A DNA stretch of 27,972 nucleotides from Gamarada debralockiae (GCA_002803225.1 NXFV01001488.1:1-27972), one strand, 5' to 3'; shown: positions 1 through 9,634, numbered from the stretch's first letter. The notes: generated by a model not told the origin, from the letters alone. Translations and numbers: made by a program.

Positions 1-778
1 CTTTCCGAGTACTTCTTTTGATGTGATAATAGTAAATAACTGGGACTCTAATATCATTATAATTACTATAGGCGAATTATCGTTTTTTAGGAACTAGCGC
101 ATCCTTTCCCATCTCGAGAAGAGCGTTAATAATCTGAATGCGGAGGTCTCGCTATAAACGAAACTTGATTTGTCTCTCCCCATTAATATTAGAGTAGAAT
201 GCAACTAAGTAGCAGTTGACTAGTACTATAATAAGTAACCACTAGTCCAAGGCCTATTAAGCACCCCTCTTGATTCGTCGTCTACTACTACTTGATGCAG
301 CTAGCTGATCTGCAATATCGATAGCTAGTATATTATGATTATAGTAATTATATAACTCTAGTATCTCTAGCTCTTTCGTAGGCTGATCCCCGAAGAGAAC
401 ACGTACTGTTTTAGCCTTGGATAAGGTCTTTTTAGGTCGTTTCTGGACCCTAGTATCCTTGGATTTCCTATCGTAGATAGTCGATATAGTGAGGGCGAAC
501 GTATTATTTTTCTAGCCTACTTGGTTAACTAGATTTAACTTTATAGGCATTGAAATAAGCGTTTCCCAAGGCAATTCGTTCTTGCCCTTATTGTTCTTCT
601 TTATATCCACAAGCTCTGATATAACACTAGTATTTGTCCGGCAAGTACTAGTTACGCCAAACCTATATACCCGAAAGACTTCTATTAGTTGATAAGAAGT
701 AAATAGATTATTAAGATAAACATGATATCGAGCAGGTGGTAGTCGCTCTAGAAGGTGTAGTACAACAGCCTGTGTTTT
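1..778 (-). pseudogene. piggyBac-type transposase relic, copy 1, C-terminal part
   Basis: Read on the minus strand, this is the middle and C-terminal half of a DDE_Tnp_1_7 (piggyBac-like) transposase, a nuclear cut-and-paste enzyme. The best stretch (about 512-770) reads YHVYLNNLFTSYQL, then GVTSTCRTN, matching the conserved block around the second catalytic Asp. That Asp is Asn here (LNNLFTS for LDNLFTS), a G-to-A type change. Further along, a KTLSKAKT block is followed by NYYNHNILAIDIADQ, with the third catalytic Asp kept at 317-319. Copy 2 (3796-5821) aligns along the whole stretch but is clearly diverged. The gene is cut at 783 by the chromovirus and resumes at 9069. Its C-terminus runs off the window at base 1. 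It has in-frame stops but keeps many CA/TG dinucleotides, unlike the adjoining retroelement. Confidence 0.88.
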
Positions 779-783
779 ATTCC
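779..783. repeat. Target site duplication (left), ATTCC
   Basis: ATTCC directly precedes the 5' LTR and is repeated exactly after the 3' LTR at 9064-9068. A 5-bp duplication is usual for Ty3/gypsy integrase. The piggyBac copy 1 coding sequence continues on both outer sides, which confirms that these are the true insertion edges. Confidence 0.92.
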
Positions 784-1028
784 TGTGACGGCGCTGGCCA
801 TCACGTAGCGAGGTTCTTACAATTATAAGACCCATCTAAACCTAAGAAACAAGGCCACAACAACTTTTCCTCCTAGACCTTCTCGCTTATCTAGTATAGC
901 TTAGTATAGCTCCTATATATTAGCTTAAGCTTTCTCTAGAGCTCTTCTTCTCTCCTTAGCTTAGTTTTCTATAGTCTTAGTATAATACTATTATACTCTT
1001 CTTAAGGTCTCTATATAGTACTATAATA
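784..1028 (+). repeat. 5' LTR of the chromovirus
   Basis: It starts TGTGACGGCGCTGG and ends ATAATA, probably once ...ACA. It aligns along its length with 8809-9063. Its first ~90 bp keep several CA dinucleotides (ATCACG, CACAACAAC), while the same positions in the 3' LTR read TA. Most differences between the two LTRs are C/T or G/A transitions. A gap of about 10 bp near the start makes this LTR shorter (245 against 255 bp). A palindromic core (AATTATAAGA) near 820-830 is shared with the LTR family at 9316-10072. Confidence 0.9.
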
Positions 1029-2590
1029 TTAAACTAAGCTTATTCTTCTTCTCTAGAGATAGAATTAAAATATCCTATAAAACTAAAGTTATTATTAACT
1101 TAAAAAAGCTATAAAACTAAACCTATTACTATAGTATTAAAGTACTAAAAGACTAGTTCTTTACTCTCTTACTAAGAGGAGAGTAAACTATAATACCCTT
1201 AGATATAATATTATAATATTAAAATACTTTCTTATAATACCTCTAAAGAAGCTAAATTCAAGTATTTTAATTAATATATCCCTTTCTTATAATTCCTTTA
1301 AACTTAAATCTTTTAGATATATAAATATAAGCTAATTTCCCTTTATAGTATTTTCTAGAAATAATAGATCTACTCTTTAAGCTAAACTTAAACTTAAGAG
1401 TAAAAGTAAGACTAAAGAAGATTTAAATACTTTACTACTTTAAGCTACTAAGATACTCTAGGAACTCTAGAAGATAAAGAATTAATAAGCTTATTTTTAA
1501 GATAAACTCTAATAAGCTAGATATATACCTCTCTTATAAGATACCTAATTAAAGTCTTACTCTTATATAGTTTACTAGCGCTATTCTAAGATACTTATAC
1601 TTAAGGATAAAAATAACTAAAAAGACTCTAATATAAACTAGGAAGATAACCCTCTAGTATTTATAGGTATAAGTTATAAGAGTTATAAGACTATGAAGTT
1701 AGATAATCTTAACCTCTTATAAAATAGAGTTAGTTTTATATTTAACTAATAGTATATAGGTATTCTTAATAAGTTTATAGTTAATTATAACTACTTTAAA
1801 GATAATAAATTAAAGTATATATATATCTATAATTATATAATTAGAGATACTAAGTAATACTTACTCTCTTACTAGAAAGGAACTTTAAAAGAGTAATACT
1901 AATAGCTAAAGAAAATAATTTAAATCTTATCTAAGATCTATTAAGACTTTAAAAAGAAAAAGAATACTTAGCTAGCTTACTTAGACTTATAAATATATTA
2001 TAGATAGTATTTCTCGGAATTTTATATTTAGTTCCTTTATCTAGCTAAAACTACTAATATTCCTTAATTAAAAAGAAAGAAAGATCTTCTATAGAAACTA
2101 ATTTAAGAACTTAAGACTACTCTTCTCCTTATACTATATAGCTTTAAAGACTATTAGTTAATTACTAAGTAATATACTATATTAGACTAGGGCCTATATA
2201 AAATTATAGTATGATACTAACCTATCTACTAGACTTAGAAAATACTATCTAAGACTACTAAGACTAGTTAGACCCTTATAACTAGCTCTATCTTAGCTAG
2301 GCCTAGTATACTCTTAATATCTTAGTAGCTAATAGCCCTAAAGACAACTCTCTTAGTTACTTCTACTTAGATATTATATACTACTACTAGTAAGCCTTTT
2401 TATACTAATCTCTAAAGATAGTTCAAGAGTAATAGTAGATTATACTTTAACTATAGTAAGTCTAGCTACCTAAGGATTAATTACTTTAAGCTAAAAAAGC
2501 CTAGTATATAAGTCCTAAAGATTAATAAAGAAAATAAATTAAAAAAGATTAAAGAGAACTTTAAAGAGTTAAAAAATAAAGATCCCTAGA
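1029..2590 (+). pseudogene. gag relic of the chromovirus with ruined zinc knuckle
   Basis: Sequence between the 5' LTR and the pol region, where gag lies in Ty3/gypsy elements. Gag forms the capsid, and its CCHC knuckle binds the RNA genome. The only recognisable motif is at 2443-2484, where the frame reads YFNYSKSSYLRINY. Tyr stands at each position of a CX2CX4HX4C knuckle (codons at 2443, 2452, 2467 and 2482). TGC/TGT-to-TAC/TAT and CAC-to-TAC are single RIP-type changes. A basic Lys-rich stretch follows (FKLKKPS). No primer-binding site could be assigned after 1028, since a TGG start would have been mutated. The rest is too degraded to align by eye. Confidence 0.75.
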
Positions 2591-3795
2591 TCAAGACTTT
2601 ACTCTAGAATATATATTTAACTAATTATTAATTAATTTAAATTAGTTAGTTAATAGTAATAGCTTTACTATACTATATATACTCTCTTTAAATAAAATAG
2701 ATATTATTACTTAAGCTTTATATAATATAAAAGTAAATAGCTTTTTTTATCTATACTTATTTTATAATTACTTTATCTTCTTACTTTAAAGTAAATATTA
2801 TCTTATTAAATAAGATAATTCTACTTAAAGACTTTAATAAAAACACTTAGCTCTCTTATTACTTAGACCTTATTCTTAAACTTATTAATTAATAAATATT
2901 ACTAGCTCTTAGCTCTCTTCTTTATAATTAATATAAGTAGCTATAATATAATTATTAGATAGAAATAGTTCTTTTATTTTAATATTTATTTAGACTTATA
3001 AAAATAAAGGTATTTTTAGCTCTTACTATACTCTTTAATACTATATTTTAGTTAAGAAATTATAATTCTATATAACTCTTTAAGATAGTAATAGCCAGAC
3101 CTATAATACTAAAATAATATTTATTAATAATAGTCTCTTATAAATATTAAAGATATATATAATACTAAGAAAGATAGTATAATACCTTATACTACTAATA
3201 AGCTAAAAGATAATATTAAGCCTAGCTTAATATTTATATTATACTCTCTAATACCTATAGTTAAAGATTACTTAGAACTAATATCTCTAAAGAAAAGTCT
3301 AAAAGTACTTCTTTTAGATCTTCCTAAACTCTTAGTTAAGCTAGCTAGTCTAGATTTAGGTTATAAAAGTAAAGAGCTAGTAAAGCCTTAGATAGTAACT
3401 AATAAACAATAGATATAAGACTAAAGGGATATATATAAAGTAATAAATAATATACTTTATAGTCTCTTATCTTAAGGACTATTTACTCTCCCTTACTTAT
3501 AATTTCCTAGGCTAAGCCTAGGAAATCAAGAATAGTAAATCAAGAGATTCCTATCCTTTAATATTACTTATATCTTTATACCTAGATTTAGGCTTAACTT
3601 CTATTATAAAGAGAATATTATTTTTAGGATTAATTTATATAAATTAGACTAGCTAATTAAACTAAAAGAATTAAAGGAGATAGCCCTAAATATTATTAAG
3701 TTATTACTCTTAAAGGAAAAAACTAATAAGGAACTTATATAGTATATATTACTAAAGACTTATTAAGACTGCTAAGATATATTCTTTAAGATTAT
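2591..3795 (+). pseudogene. Protease to start of reverse transcriptase, chromovirus relic
   Basis: By position this should hold the aspartic protease and the start of RT, but I could not find a clear protease D[S/T]G motif, as expected if GG and CA sites were mutated. At about 3735-3795 a frame reads KTYQDCQDIFFKII with two stops counted as Gln, resembling the conserved start of gypsy RT (the YxDFxDVF block). It continues after the inserted piggyBac element as LDTLSLYYLYNYKIKL. The insertion thus lies a few codons upstream of the fingers domain. CA and TG are nearly absent. Confidence 0.6.
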
Positions 3796-3851
3796 CCTTT
3801 CCGCTGCGATTAGGAACGTGTGGGTCCGGAGCGGAAAAACTAGTTTTTCCG
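3796..3851 (+). repeat. Left terminal inverted repeat of piggyBac copy 2
   Basis: It begins CCTTTCCGCTGCGAT and ends CTAGTTTTTCCG. Over the first 28 bases it differs from the reverse complement of the right end at three positions, all C/T or G/A transitions. The inner part is more diverged, and similarity returns at the CTAGTTT..CCG end. Confidence 0.92.
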
Positions 3852-3926
3852 AAGGAATACGAAAATCCGGAAATATAAACAACCATCTTAAATCAATGAT
3901 ATCTCACCTAAAACACGTCTATTACA

Positions 3927-5720
3927 ATGCGTGAAGACATTAAAAATAACCCTACGGATAGCAGAACAAAGCGGCCTAAGGCACCTCCAATTAAAAAGAA
4001 AGGTACCTATTTTATTCCGATGCAATTAGACGAATTTCACTATAAAATTCGACTTCCTAATAGTGCCTCTGCTAACGACCTTATCTCTTTATTTACTTTG
4101 TATTATACCCCTGAAATTATTGATACGATTGTTTAATACACGAATGAAGCTCTATGAGAACCACGAGATCTAGGCAAGCCTTACTTACATATAAAGACGT
4201 AGTATCTAACATATTCTGGCGAGATTTATACCTACCTAGCTATCTGGATTTATATGACTCTTAACGTTTAAAATGAGATCTCCGACTACTGGGATACAAG
4301 GACTTGTACTCCCTCTCACTATATAACCAAGCACATAGCAAGGGATAGGTTCCAAGAGCTACACATAAGGTTTCGGTGCTATGGACTACGTGTAGTTGGA
4401 CTATACGAGAAAGTAAGTATTAGATTGCTTAATATATAAGACTTAGCTATTAATTAAATATTTAGGTAAAGATATTAAGTACCTATTTTTAGAAGGTGAA
4501 TCTTGAGATTTGGGTTCTAGGTCGAGACATAGCTGTAGACGAAGTAATAGTGCGGTTTAAGGGTTAAGCTATATATACTACAATAGTTCTAAATAAGCCA
4601 ACTCCAACTGGATTTAAAGTCTGGGCAATAGTACAACGAGCATTCCTATTAGTTTAGAACTTCTATATACTAGGGGATAAGAATAGGCTAGTTGGAGTGA
4701 AGATACCACGTGAGCTTAGAGGGATAATAAAGGAGGGAAAAGGAGGTAATAAGACCTAGGCTGTTGTACTTTCATTAGTCGAACGATTACTAAAACATAG
4801 CTATCACTTGTGGATAGATAACCTCTTTACCTTTACACGATTTCTTGAGTTATTAAGGAAGAGAGGCTTTGGGGGGACTAGTATATACTGTACTAACGCA
4901 AGAGTTATTTAGGAGCTTGTCCAAATGAAGAAGGATAACGCAAATAATACTATACTATAGGGAACGATATACTCGATGCCTACGGAGTCGAATCTAGTAT
5001 ATCAAACAGGCTGGAAAGACAATGCCTTTGTATTGATAATATCGATAGTAATAGATAGTAACAACTAAGTTAAGAGAGAGCGGAAGAGACCTAAGGAGAC
5101 ATTATCTAAGGCCAAAACCTCACGTATTCCATTTGGCAATAAACCTAAAAAGAAGCTCCAGATACTATTACTCTATGATAGTTATAATCATAATATGGGA
5201 GCTATGGACAAGCATGATAACATGATATCACGCAACGCTAGCCTAAGGCCTATTGTCAGGGGAGGTCACTAGGCGATAGAGCACTAGCTCTTTCGTGTAT
5301 CTCTTATCAATAGCTACTTACTATCTCTTTGTAGCGACCTAGAGGCTCCCTGAGAAGTGAACTTCTGCTCTTAACAAGACTTTCGTATCTAACTTATTAA
5401 TACTCTTCTCTATATAGCTAAGGCTTCTGATATATCACTAAAGAGGAGGGTAGCCTATATGTCTCAAGACACTAAAGAAGCCCCGGTTAGAGAACATGAG
5501 TATATTAATATAGGGGCCTTAAAGGACTACGTATATTATAAGGGACTATATCGCTAGGACCGGCTATAAAAGAGAATAGCACTAGCTGAAATTACAGCCA
5601 ATAAGAAGCGAGAATCAACCAGGACTAGTACCCCTTATAGGTATAAATAGTATAATATTACTATCTGTAAAAAGAAGCCTTATTAGTCGATATATTATAG
5701 TATATAGACGAATTAACCTT
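3927..5720 (+). pseudogene. piggyBac-type transposase relic, copy 2, with all three catalytic Asp kept
   Basis: The likely start is the ATG at 3927. The N-terminal 69 codons are still open to a TAA at 4134-4136 and include KRPKAPPIKKKG and FTLYYTPEIIDTIV, and the frame runs on as QYTNEAL. Next comes the piggyBac N-terminal block (EISDYWDTRT, then RDRFQELHIRF) and a possible intron at 4413-4465. The catalytic core reads IWVLGRDIAVDEVIVRFKG (first Asp 4538-4540), LWIDNLFTF (second Asp 4817-4819) and YNHNMGAMDKHDN (third Asp 5207-5209). The C-terminal part has scattered Cys/His codons but I could not define a zinc finger. In-frame TAG/TAA/TGA codons make it non-coding, yet mutation is far lighter than in the host chromovirus. 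Nothing suggests it is still expressed. Confidence 0.88.
4413..4465 (+). other. Possible spliceosomal intron in piggyBac copy 2
   Basis: A canonical donor GTAAGT (4413-4418) follows the conserved block ending LYEK, and a TTTAG acceptor (4461-4465) lies 53 bp from the donor, a usual length for ascomycete introns. A CTATTAAT stretch before the acceptor could hold the branch point. The span is AT-rich and lacks transposase-like residues, but the frame between 4466 and 4500 is not clear enough to prove splicing. Confidence 0.4.
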
Positions 5721-5771
5721 TATTCATAAGAAATTCAGTAATCTAGTTAGCTCGCTAAGCCCTTAAGCTAG

Positions 5772-5821
5772 CGGAAACTAGCGGCCGAAATTTCCATACG
5801 TTCCTGATCGCAGCAGAAAGG
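5772..5821 (-). repeat. Right terminal inverted repeat of piggyBac copy 2
   Basis: Ends ...GATCGCAGCAGAAAGG; its reverse complement begins CCTTTCTGCTGCGAT and matches the left end at 3796. The chromovirus RT frame resumes directly after it. Confidence 0.92.
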
Positions 5822-7130
5822 ATATTAGATACTCTATCTCTATACTATTTATATAATTATAAGATTAAGCTTATAAAAGATAATATCTAAAGTTTAGTCT
5901 ACTTTATAGCTAATTAGTAGAGAAGCTTAAGATCTTAAAGTAGTACTTAGTTAATAATTTTACTAAAGGCTTTATTAAGATAAGTTAAGTACCTTTTATA
6001 GTATTAGTTCTTTTTATTAAGAAGCTAGAGAATAGTCTATATTTTTATATTAACTTCTATAAATTAAATATAATTACTTAAAAGGATTAATACTTACTTT
6101 CTTTAATTAATAAAATATTAGTCTACTTAAGTAAGACTAAGATCTTTACTAAGTTAGATATTCACTAGACTTTCTACTATATTTATATATATCTTAATTT
6201 TAAGGAGCTTATTATCTTTAGAATATAATATAGTTTATATAAGTATAAGATTCTCCTATTTAGTTTAACTAATAGTCCTTTAACTTACTAGTACTATATA
6301 AATAATATACTTTTTAACTACTTAGATAACTTTTGTATTACTTACTTAAATAATATCTTAATTTACTCTAAAAATCCACTAGAATATAAGACCTATATTA
6401 AGAAGATTCTTTAAAAGCTTAAGAAATATAAGTTTTTTGTCTAAAGTATATACTACTTTAGCTTTATTATTAATATAAATAGTATATCTATTAATCTAAA
6501 AAAAGTCTCTATAATCTAAAACTAATAGTCTTTATCTATATTTAAAAGTATATAGTCTTTTCTAGGATTTTATAATTTCTACTAGTACTTTATTTATAAC
6601 TATAGTAGAATAGCTAAGCCTTTAAACTACTTAACTAGATAAGACTTTATTTTTAACTTTAATAAAGATTACTAGATCTTCTTTAAAGAGTTAAAGGATA
6701 GGCTTTATTTTACTTTTATTCTTTATTACTATAACTTTACTTTAGAGTATATACTTAAGACTAATATATTAGATAAAGTAATAACTATAGTTCTTTTCTA
6801 GCTTTACTTAAATAATAAGTAGTACTTAATAGGATACTTCTTTAAGAACTATAGCCTCTATAGAGTTAAACTATTTAATTTATAATAAGGAAATACTTAC
6901 TATAGTCTATACTCTTAGATAATAGTATATAAAGTTATTAAGTACTATTATAGCTATTAAAGTCCTAACTAACTACTACTTCTTAAAATACTTTATAAGC
7001 TTAAAGATTCTAAACTTATAATAAGTATACTAGATAAAGATATTAGCTAACTTCTTCTTTATTATTACTTACTACCTTAGAAAGTAAAATACTAAGGTTA
7101 ATATACTAACTTAGCGAGATAATAATACTA
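5822..7130 (+). pseudogene. Reverse transcriptase and RNase H relic of the chromovirus
   Basis: RT would copy element RNA into DNA, and RNase H would remove the RNA strand. Blocks in order: LDTLSLYY at the insertion edge; VNNFTKGFIKIS (about 5950); LYFYINFYKLN, matching the LRFCVDYRxLN block; IFTKLDIH (about 6150); YKYKILLFSLTNSP; then the active-site block at 6343-6354, where YLDD is now YLNN, both Asp changed to Asn by G-to-A. RNase H follows with FTLEYILKTN (about 6740-6765), where the first catalytic Asp of the TDAS motif is Asn, and YNKEM-like remnants near 6880. Dozens of TAA/TAG codons interrupt all frames. Confidence 0.88.
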
Positions 7131-7269
7131 AGGCTAGTAACTTAATTAAGGAGAAAGAAAGGACCTAGACTCTTTTCTTTAGTAACTACCTAAATTAGAA
7201 AGTTAAGACTAACCTATAAGTCTTTACTCTAGATACTCTATTAAGACTAATAGATTAGATTTTATAAGC

Positions 7270-8790
7270 TAACTACTACTGCTAGGAGCTAGAAAGTAAG
7301 ACTAATTACTTAGTACAAGAATAAGTAGACTAGAAAGATAACGGCCTATTACTTTATAAGGGCCGACTAATAGTCCCTAATATAGATAATCTAAGGACAA
7401 AGCTTATAGTAAAAGCCTATAGCTAAGTATCTATAGCTTACTTAAGTAAGAATAAGATACTAGCTCTTTTTACTTAAAAGTACTATTAGAAAAGTATAAG
7501 AGCCTAGGTTAAGTAGTTTATAGCTAATTACTAAGCTTATAAAAAAGCTTTACTTTTATATAATAAGAAGTATAGCTTTTTATACTTACTTTTAATACTT
7601 AACTAACCCTAGTAATATATTACTTATAATTTTAAATTATTCCCTAAGAATAGATATAGTTATAATATAGTATATATAGTAATTAATAGACTTAGTAAAT
7701 AATTAGTTTATATTCTTTATTATAAGAATATTATTACTAAGAATATAGCTTAGTTATATATAACTTATATATACTAATAGTATAGTCTCCTAGAATCTAT
7801 AATTTTAGATAAAGGTCTATAATTTATCTCTTAGGTCTAAGACGAGTTTTATACTATTTTAGAAATTAAAATTAAGCTTTTTATAGTCTACTATCTATAA
7901 ATAAATAGCTAAACTAAGATTATAAACTAATACTTAGACTAAAGACTTCGGCTATTTATAAACTACTACTAAAATAACTAGTTAGACCTACTATCTATAA
8001 TAGACTATATATAGCTTATCTTACTATATAATAGTATTAGAATATCTCCCTTTAAGCTTAATTATAGTTATTAAGCTTATATACTATTTAATTAAAAAGC
8101 CTATAAGACTTCTACTATAACTAATAAGAGGATAAACTACTAGGTAGTGTAGTAGTATATAATCTTACTATAGGAAATATAAGAAGTAGCTAAATTATAT
8201 ATAGTTAAGGCTTAAGCTAAGTAAAAGTAATTAGCTAATTTCTATTATAAGGAAGTAACTTTAAGGTTAGAGACTATATATATATCTTAACTAAAAACTA
8301 GTCTCTTAACTAGCTAAGCTAAAAGCTTAGTAGCTAAATAAAAGGGCTATTTAAGATTTTAGCTAAAGAAAGTAACTTATACTAGATTAAGTTATCTTAA
8401 GTATAAAAATATATAATATCTTTTTACTAGATAAATTACTTAAGATAATAATAAATCCTCTCCCTAGATAAGTTAATATCTTACTACTCCCTCTATAGGT
8501 CATAAAGGATAATAAATATAAGATTAAGTATATATTAGCTGTCTAGCTTAAGTAAGAAAAGCTAGAATATAGGGTATAGTAGTTAAACTTTAATATTAAC
8601 CTTAAATAGTACCTAGCTACTAACTTTAAGTATTCCTTAGATAGACTATAGGAATTCTACTTAGCTAACCTAATATAAGATAGACTACTTAAGTTACTTA
8701 ATAAATAGACTAAGGCTTAAAGAGAAGGAAAAGATAACTATAATAAGCTAGAAGATAATTAGCTAATAACTAAAGACTTAAGGATAAGCT
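7270..8790 (+). pseudogene. Integrase with C-terminal chromodomain, relic
   Basis: Integrase inserts the cDNA, and a chromodomain would bind methylated histone H3 and direct insertion to heterochromatin. The DDE core is visible: YIVINRLSK (first Asp now Asn, about 7670-7690), SIILDKGLQFIS (second Asp kept, near 7805), and INSQTKI, where the catalytic Glu is Lys (AAG at 7916-7918). SPFKLNYSY follows near 8050. At about 8519-8690 a frame reads KYILAVQLKQEKLEYRV, then YLATNFKYSLDRLQEFYLAN, the chromodomain pattern of chromovirus integrases (stops counted as Gln). The frame runs close to the polypurine tract. Confidence 0.87.
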
Positions 8791-8795
8791 TTTTT

Positions 8796-8808
8796 AGAAA
8801 GGGGGGGG
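8796..8808 (+). other. Polypurine tract of the chromovirus
   Basis: AGAAA followed by eight G residues lies directly upstream of the 3' LTR, where plus-strand DNA synthesis is primed. It is the only run of eight G in the element. Such purine runs contain no CA or TG on this strand, so they escape RIP. Confidence 0.88.
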
Positions 8809-9063
8809 TAATATAATAGCGCTAGCTATCACGTGATCTAAGCGAGGTTATTATAATTATAAGACCTACTTAAACCTAAGAAATAAGGCTATAATAACTT
8901 TTTCTCCTAGATCTTCTTACTTATCCTAGTATAGCTTAGTATAGCTCCTATATATTAGCTTAAGCTCTCTCTAAAGCTCTCCTTCTCTCCTTAACTTAGT
9001 TTTCTATAGTCTTAGTATAATACTATTATACTCTTCTTAAGGCCTCTATATAGTACTGTAATA
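8809..9063 (+). repeat. 3' LTR of the chromovirus
   Basis: Starts TAATATAATAGCGC (the first TG now TA) and ends GTAATA. It aligns with 784-1028. Compared with the 5' LTR it has more C-to-T changes in its first 120 bp, but keeps a TG near 9058 that the 5' LTR has lost. The two LTRs were therefore mutated independently after insertion. Confidence 0.9.
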
Positions 9064-9068
9064 ATTCC
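9064..9068. repeat. Target site duplication (right), ATTCC
   Basis: Exact copy of 779-783. The following bases (CCTCTAAGCTCACGTGGT) are the reverse complement of a block conserved in piggyBac copy 2 at about 4707-4722. Confidence 0.92.
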
Positions 9069-9315
9069 CTCTAAGCTCACGTGGTGTTTTCACTCCTATA
9101 GGGCTAAATTTGCTACTAGGTTTATACTAAGCCTACTGTGAAATAAAGCCTCTTTGACCTATATTCCAAATTTTAATCCCAGTTAGTATAGGCTTATTTA
9201 GTACTGTAGTGACCTCGAACGCTTGTCCAGTGAAACGATATATAGATTCTGTAACAAGAGCCTAGCTCCTGAAGGTATACAGGCGATTTTATAGGTGACT
9301 TCACATAGCATATAT
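9069..9315 (-). pseudogene. piggyBac-type transposase relic, copy 1, N-proximal part
   Basis: Continuation of the minus-strand transposase relic at 1-778, separated from it by the chromovirus. The minus frame reads ALVTESIYRFTGQ, then TTVLNKPILTGIKIW, aligning with VDEVIVRFKG and TTIVLNKPTPTGFKVW of copy 2. The block TPRELRG lies right at the chromovirus edge and is also present in copy 2 as IPRELRGI. The N-terminal third expected beyond 9315 is missing: the sequence stops exactly at an LTR end, and what lies past the inverted LTR pair is a different element. Confidence 0.85.
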
Positions 9316-9634
9316 TATAGCAGGGAAATATATCTGGAAAGGTTGTTATTACCTTACCTTTTAGGTTTTAGTAGATCTTATAATTATAAGAACCTCGCTT
9401 AGCTAGTTTCATTATATACTAGCGGAGGATAAATAGCCTTTGTAGCTAGAGTAGTACTTAGATAATATTATAATAATATATCTTGTTTTTTATATATATT
9501 CTATAGTATATTCGAGTACTATAACCTTTGTTTTATATTATTAGTTTTTCGTTCTAGTTTTATCCCTTACTAAGAGTATATACAATATATAGTGTAATCA
9601 GGAAGCGCTTATACTTATATTTCGCCCCTCTATA
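9316..9634 (+). repeat. LTR of a second retroelement family, plus orientation (left arm)
   Basis: Aligns base for base with the reverse complement of 9756-10072 and, in its second half, with 27250-27396. It begins TATAGCAGGGAAAT (partner copy TGTGGCAGGGAAAT) and ends CCCCTCTATA (partner CCCCTCTACA), so it is bounded by the TG...CA ends typical of LTRs. It carries C-to-T changes relative to both other copies. No coding sequence of this family was recognised next to it. Confidence 0.8.

Larger units (their letters stand above)
3796..5821 (+). mobile_element. piggyBac-type DNA transposon, copy 2, nested in the chromovirus
   Basis: A complete 2026-bp element with imperfect terminal inverted repeats of about 50 bp (3796-3851 and 5772-5821). 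It encloses one degraded transposase gene on the plus strand. CA and TG dinucleotides return abruptly at its left edge and disappear again at its right edge. Either it entered after most of the chromovirus RIP, or it lacked the repeat partners needed to trigger RIP. The flanks are ...GATTAT and ATATTAGAT. They do not show the TTAA duplication typical of piggyBac; joining the host reading frame fits a 2-bp duplication (AT or TA) better. Confidence 0.9.
784..9063 (+). mobile_element. Complete but RIP-destroyed Ty3/gypsy chromovirus, carrying a nested piggyBac element
   Basis: A full-length LTR retrotransposon in order: 5' LTR, gag with zinc knuckle, protease/RT, RNase H, integrase, chromodomain, polypurine tract, 3' LTR, bounded by a perfect ATTCC duplication. 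It spans 8280 bp, or about 6250 bp without the 2026-bp piggyBac element at 3796-5821. The internal region is almost devoid of CA and TG, and every frame is broken by TAA/TAG, the signature of RIP on both strands. Catalytic residues in RT, RNase H and integrase are lost. It inserted into piggyBac copy 1. The element cannot move by itself. Confidence 0.93.
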
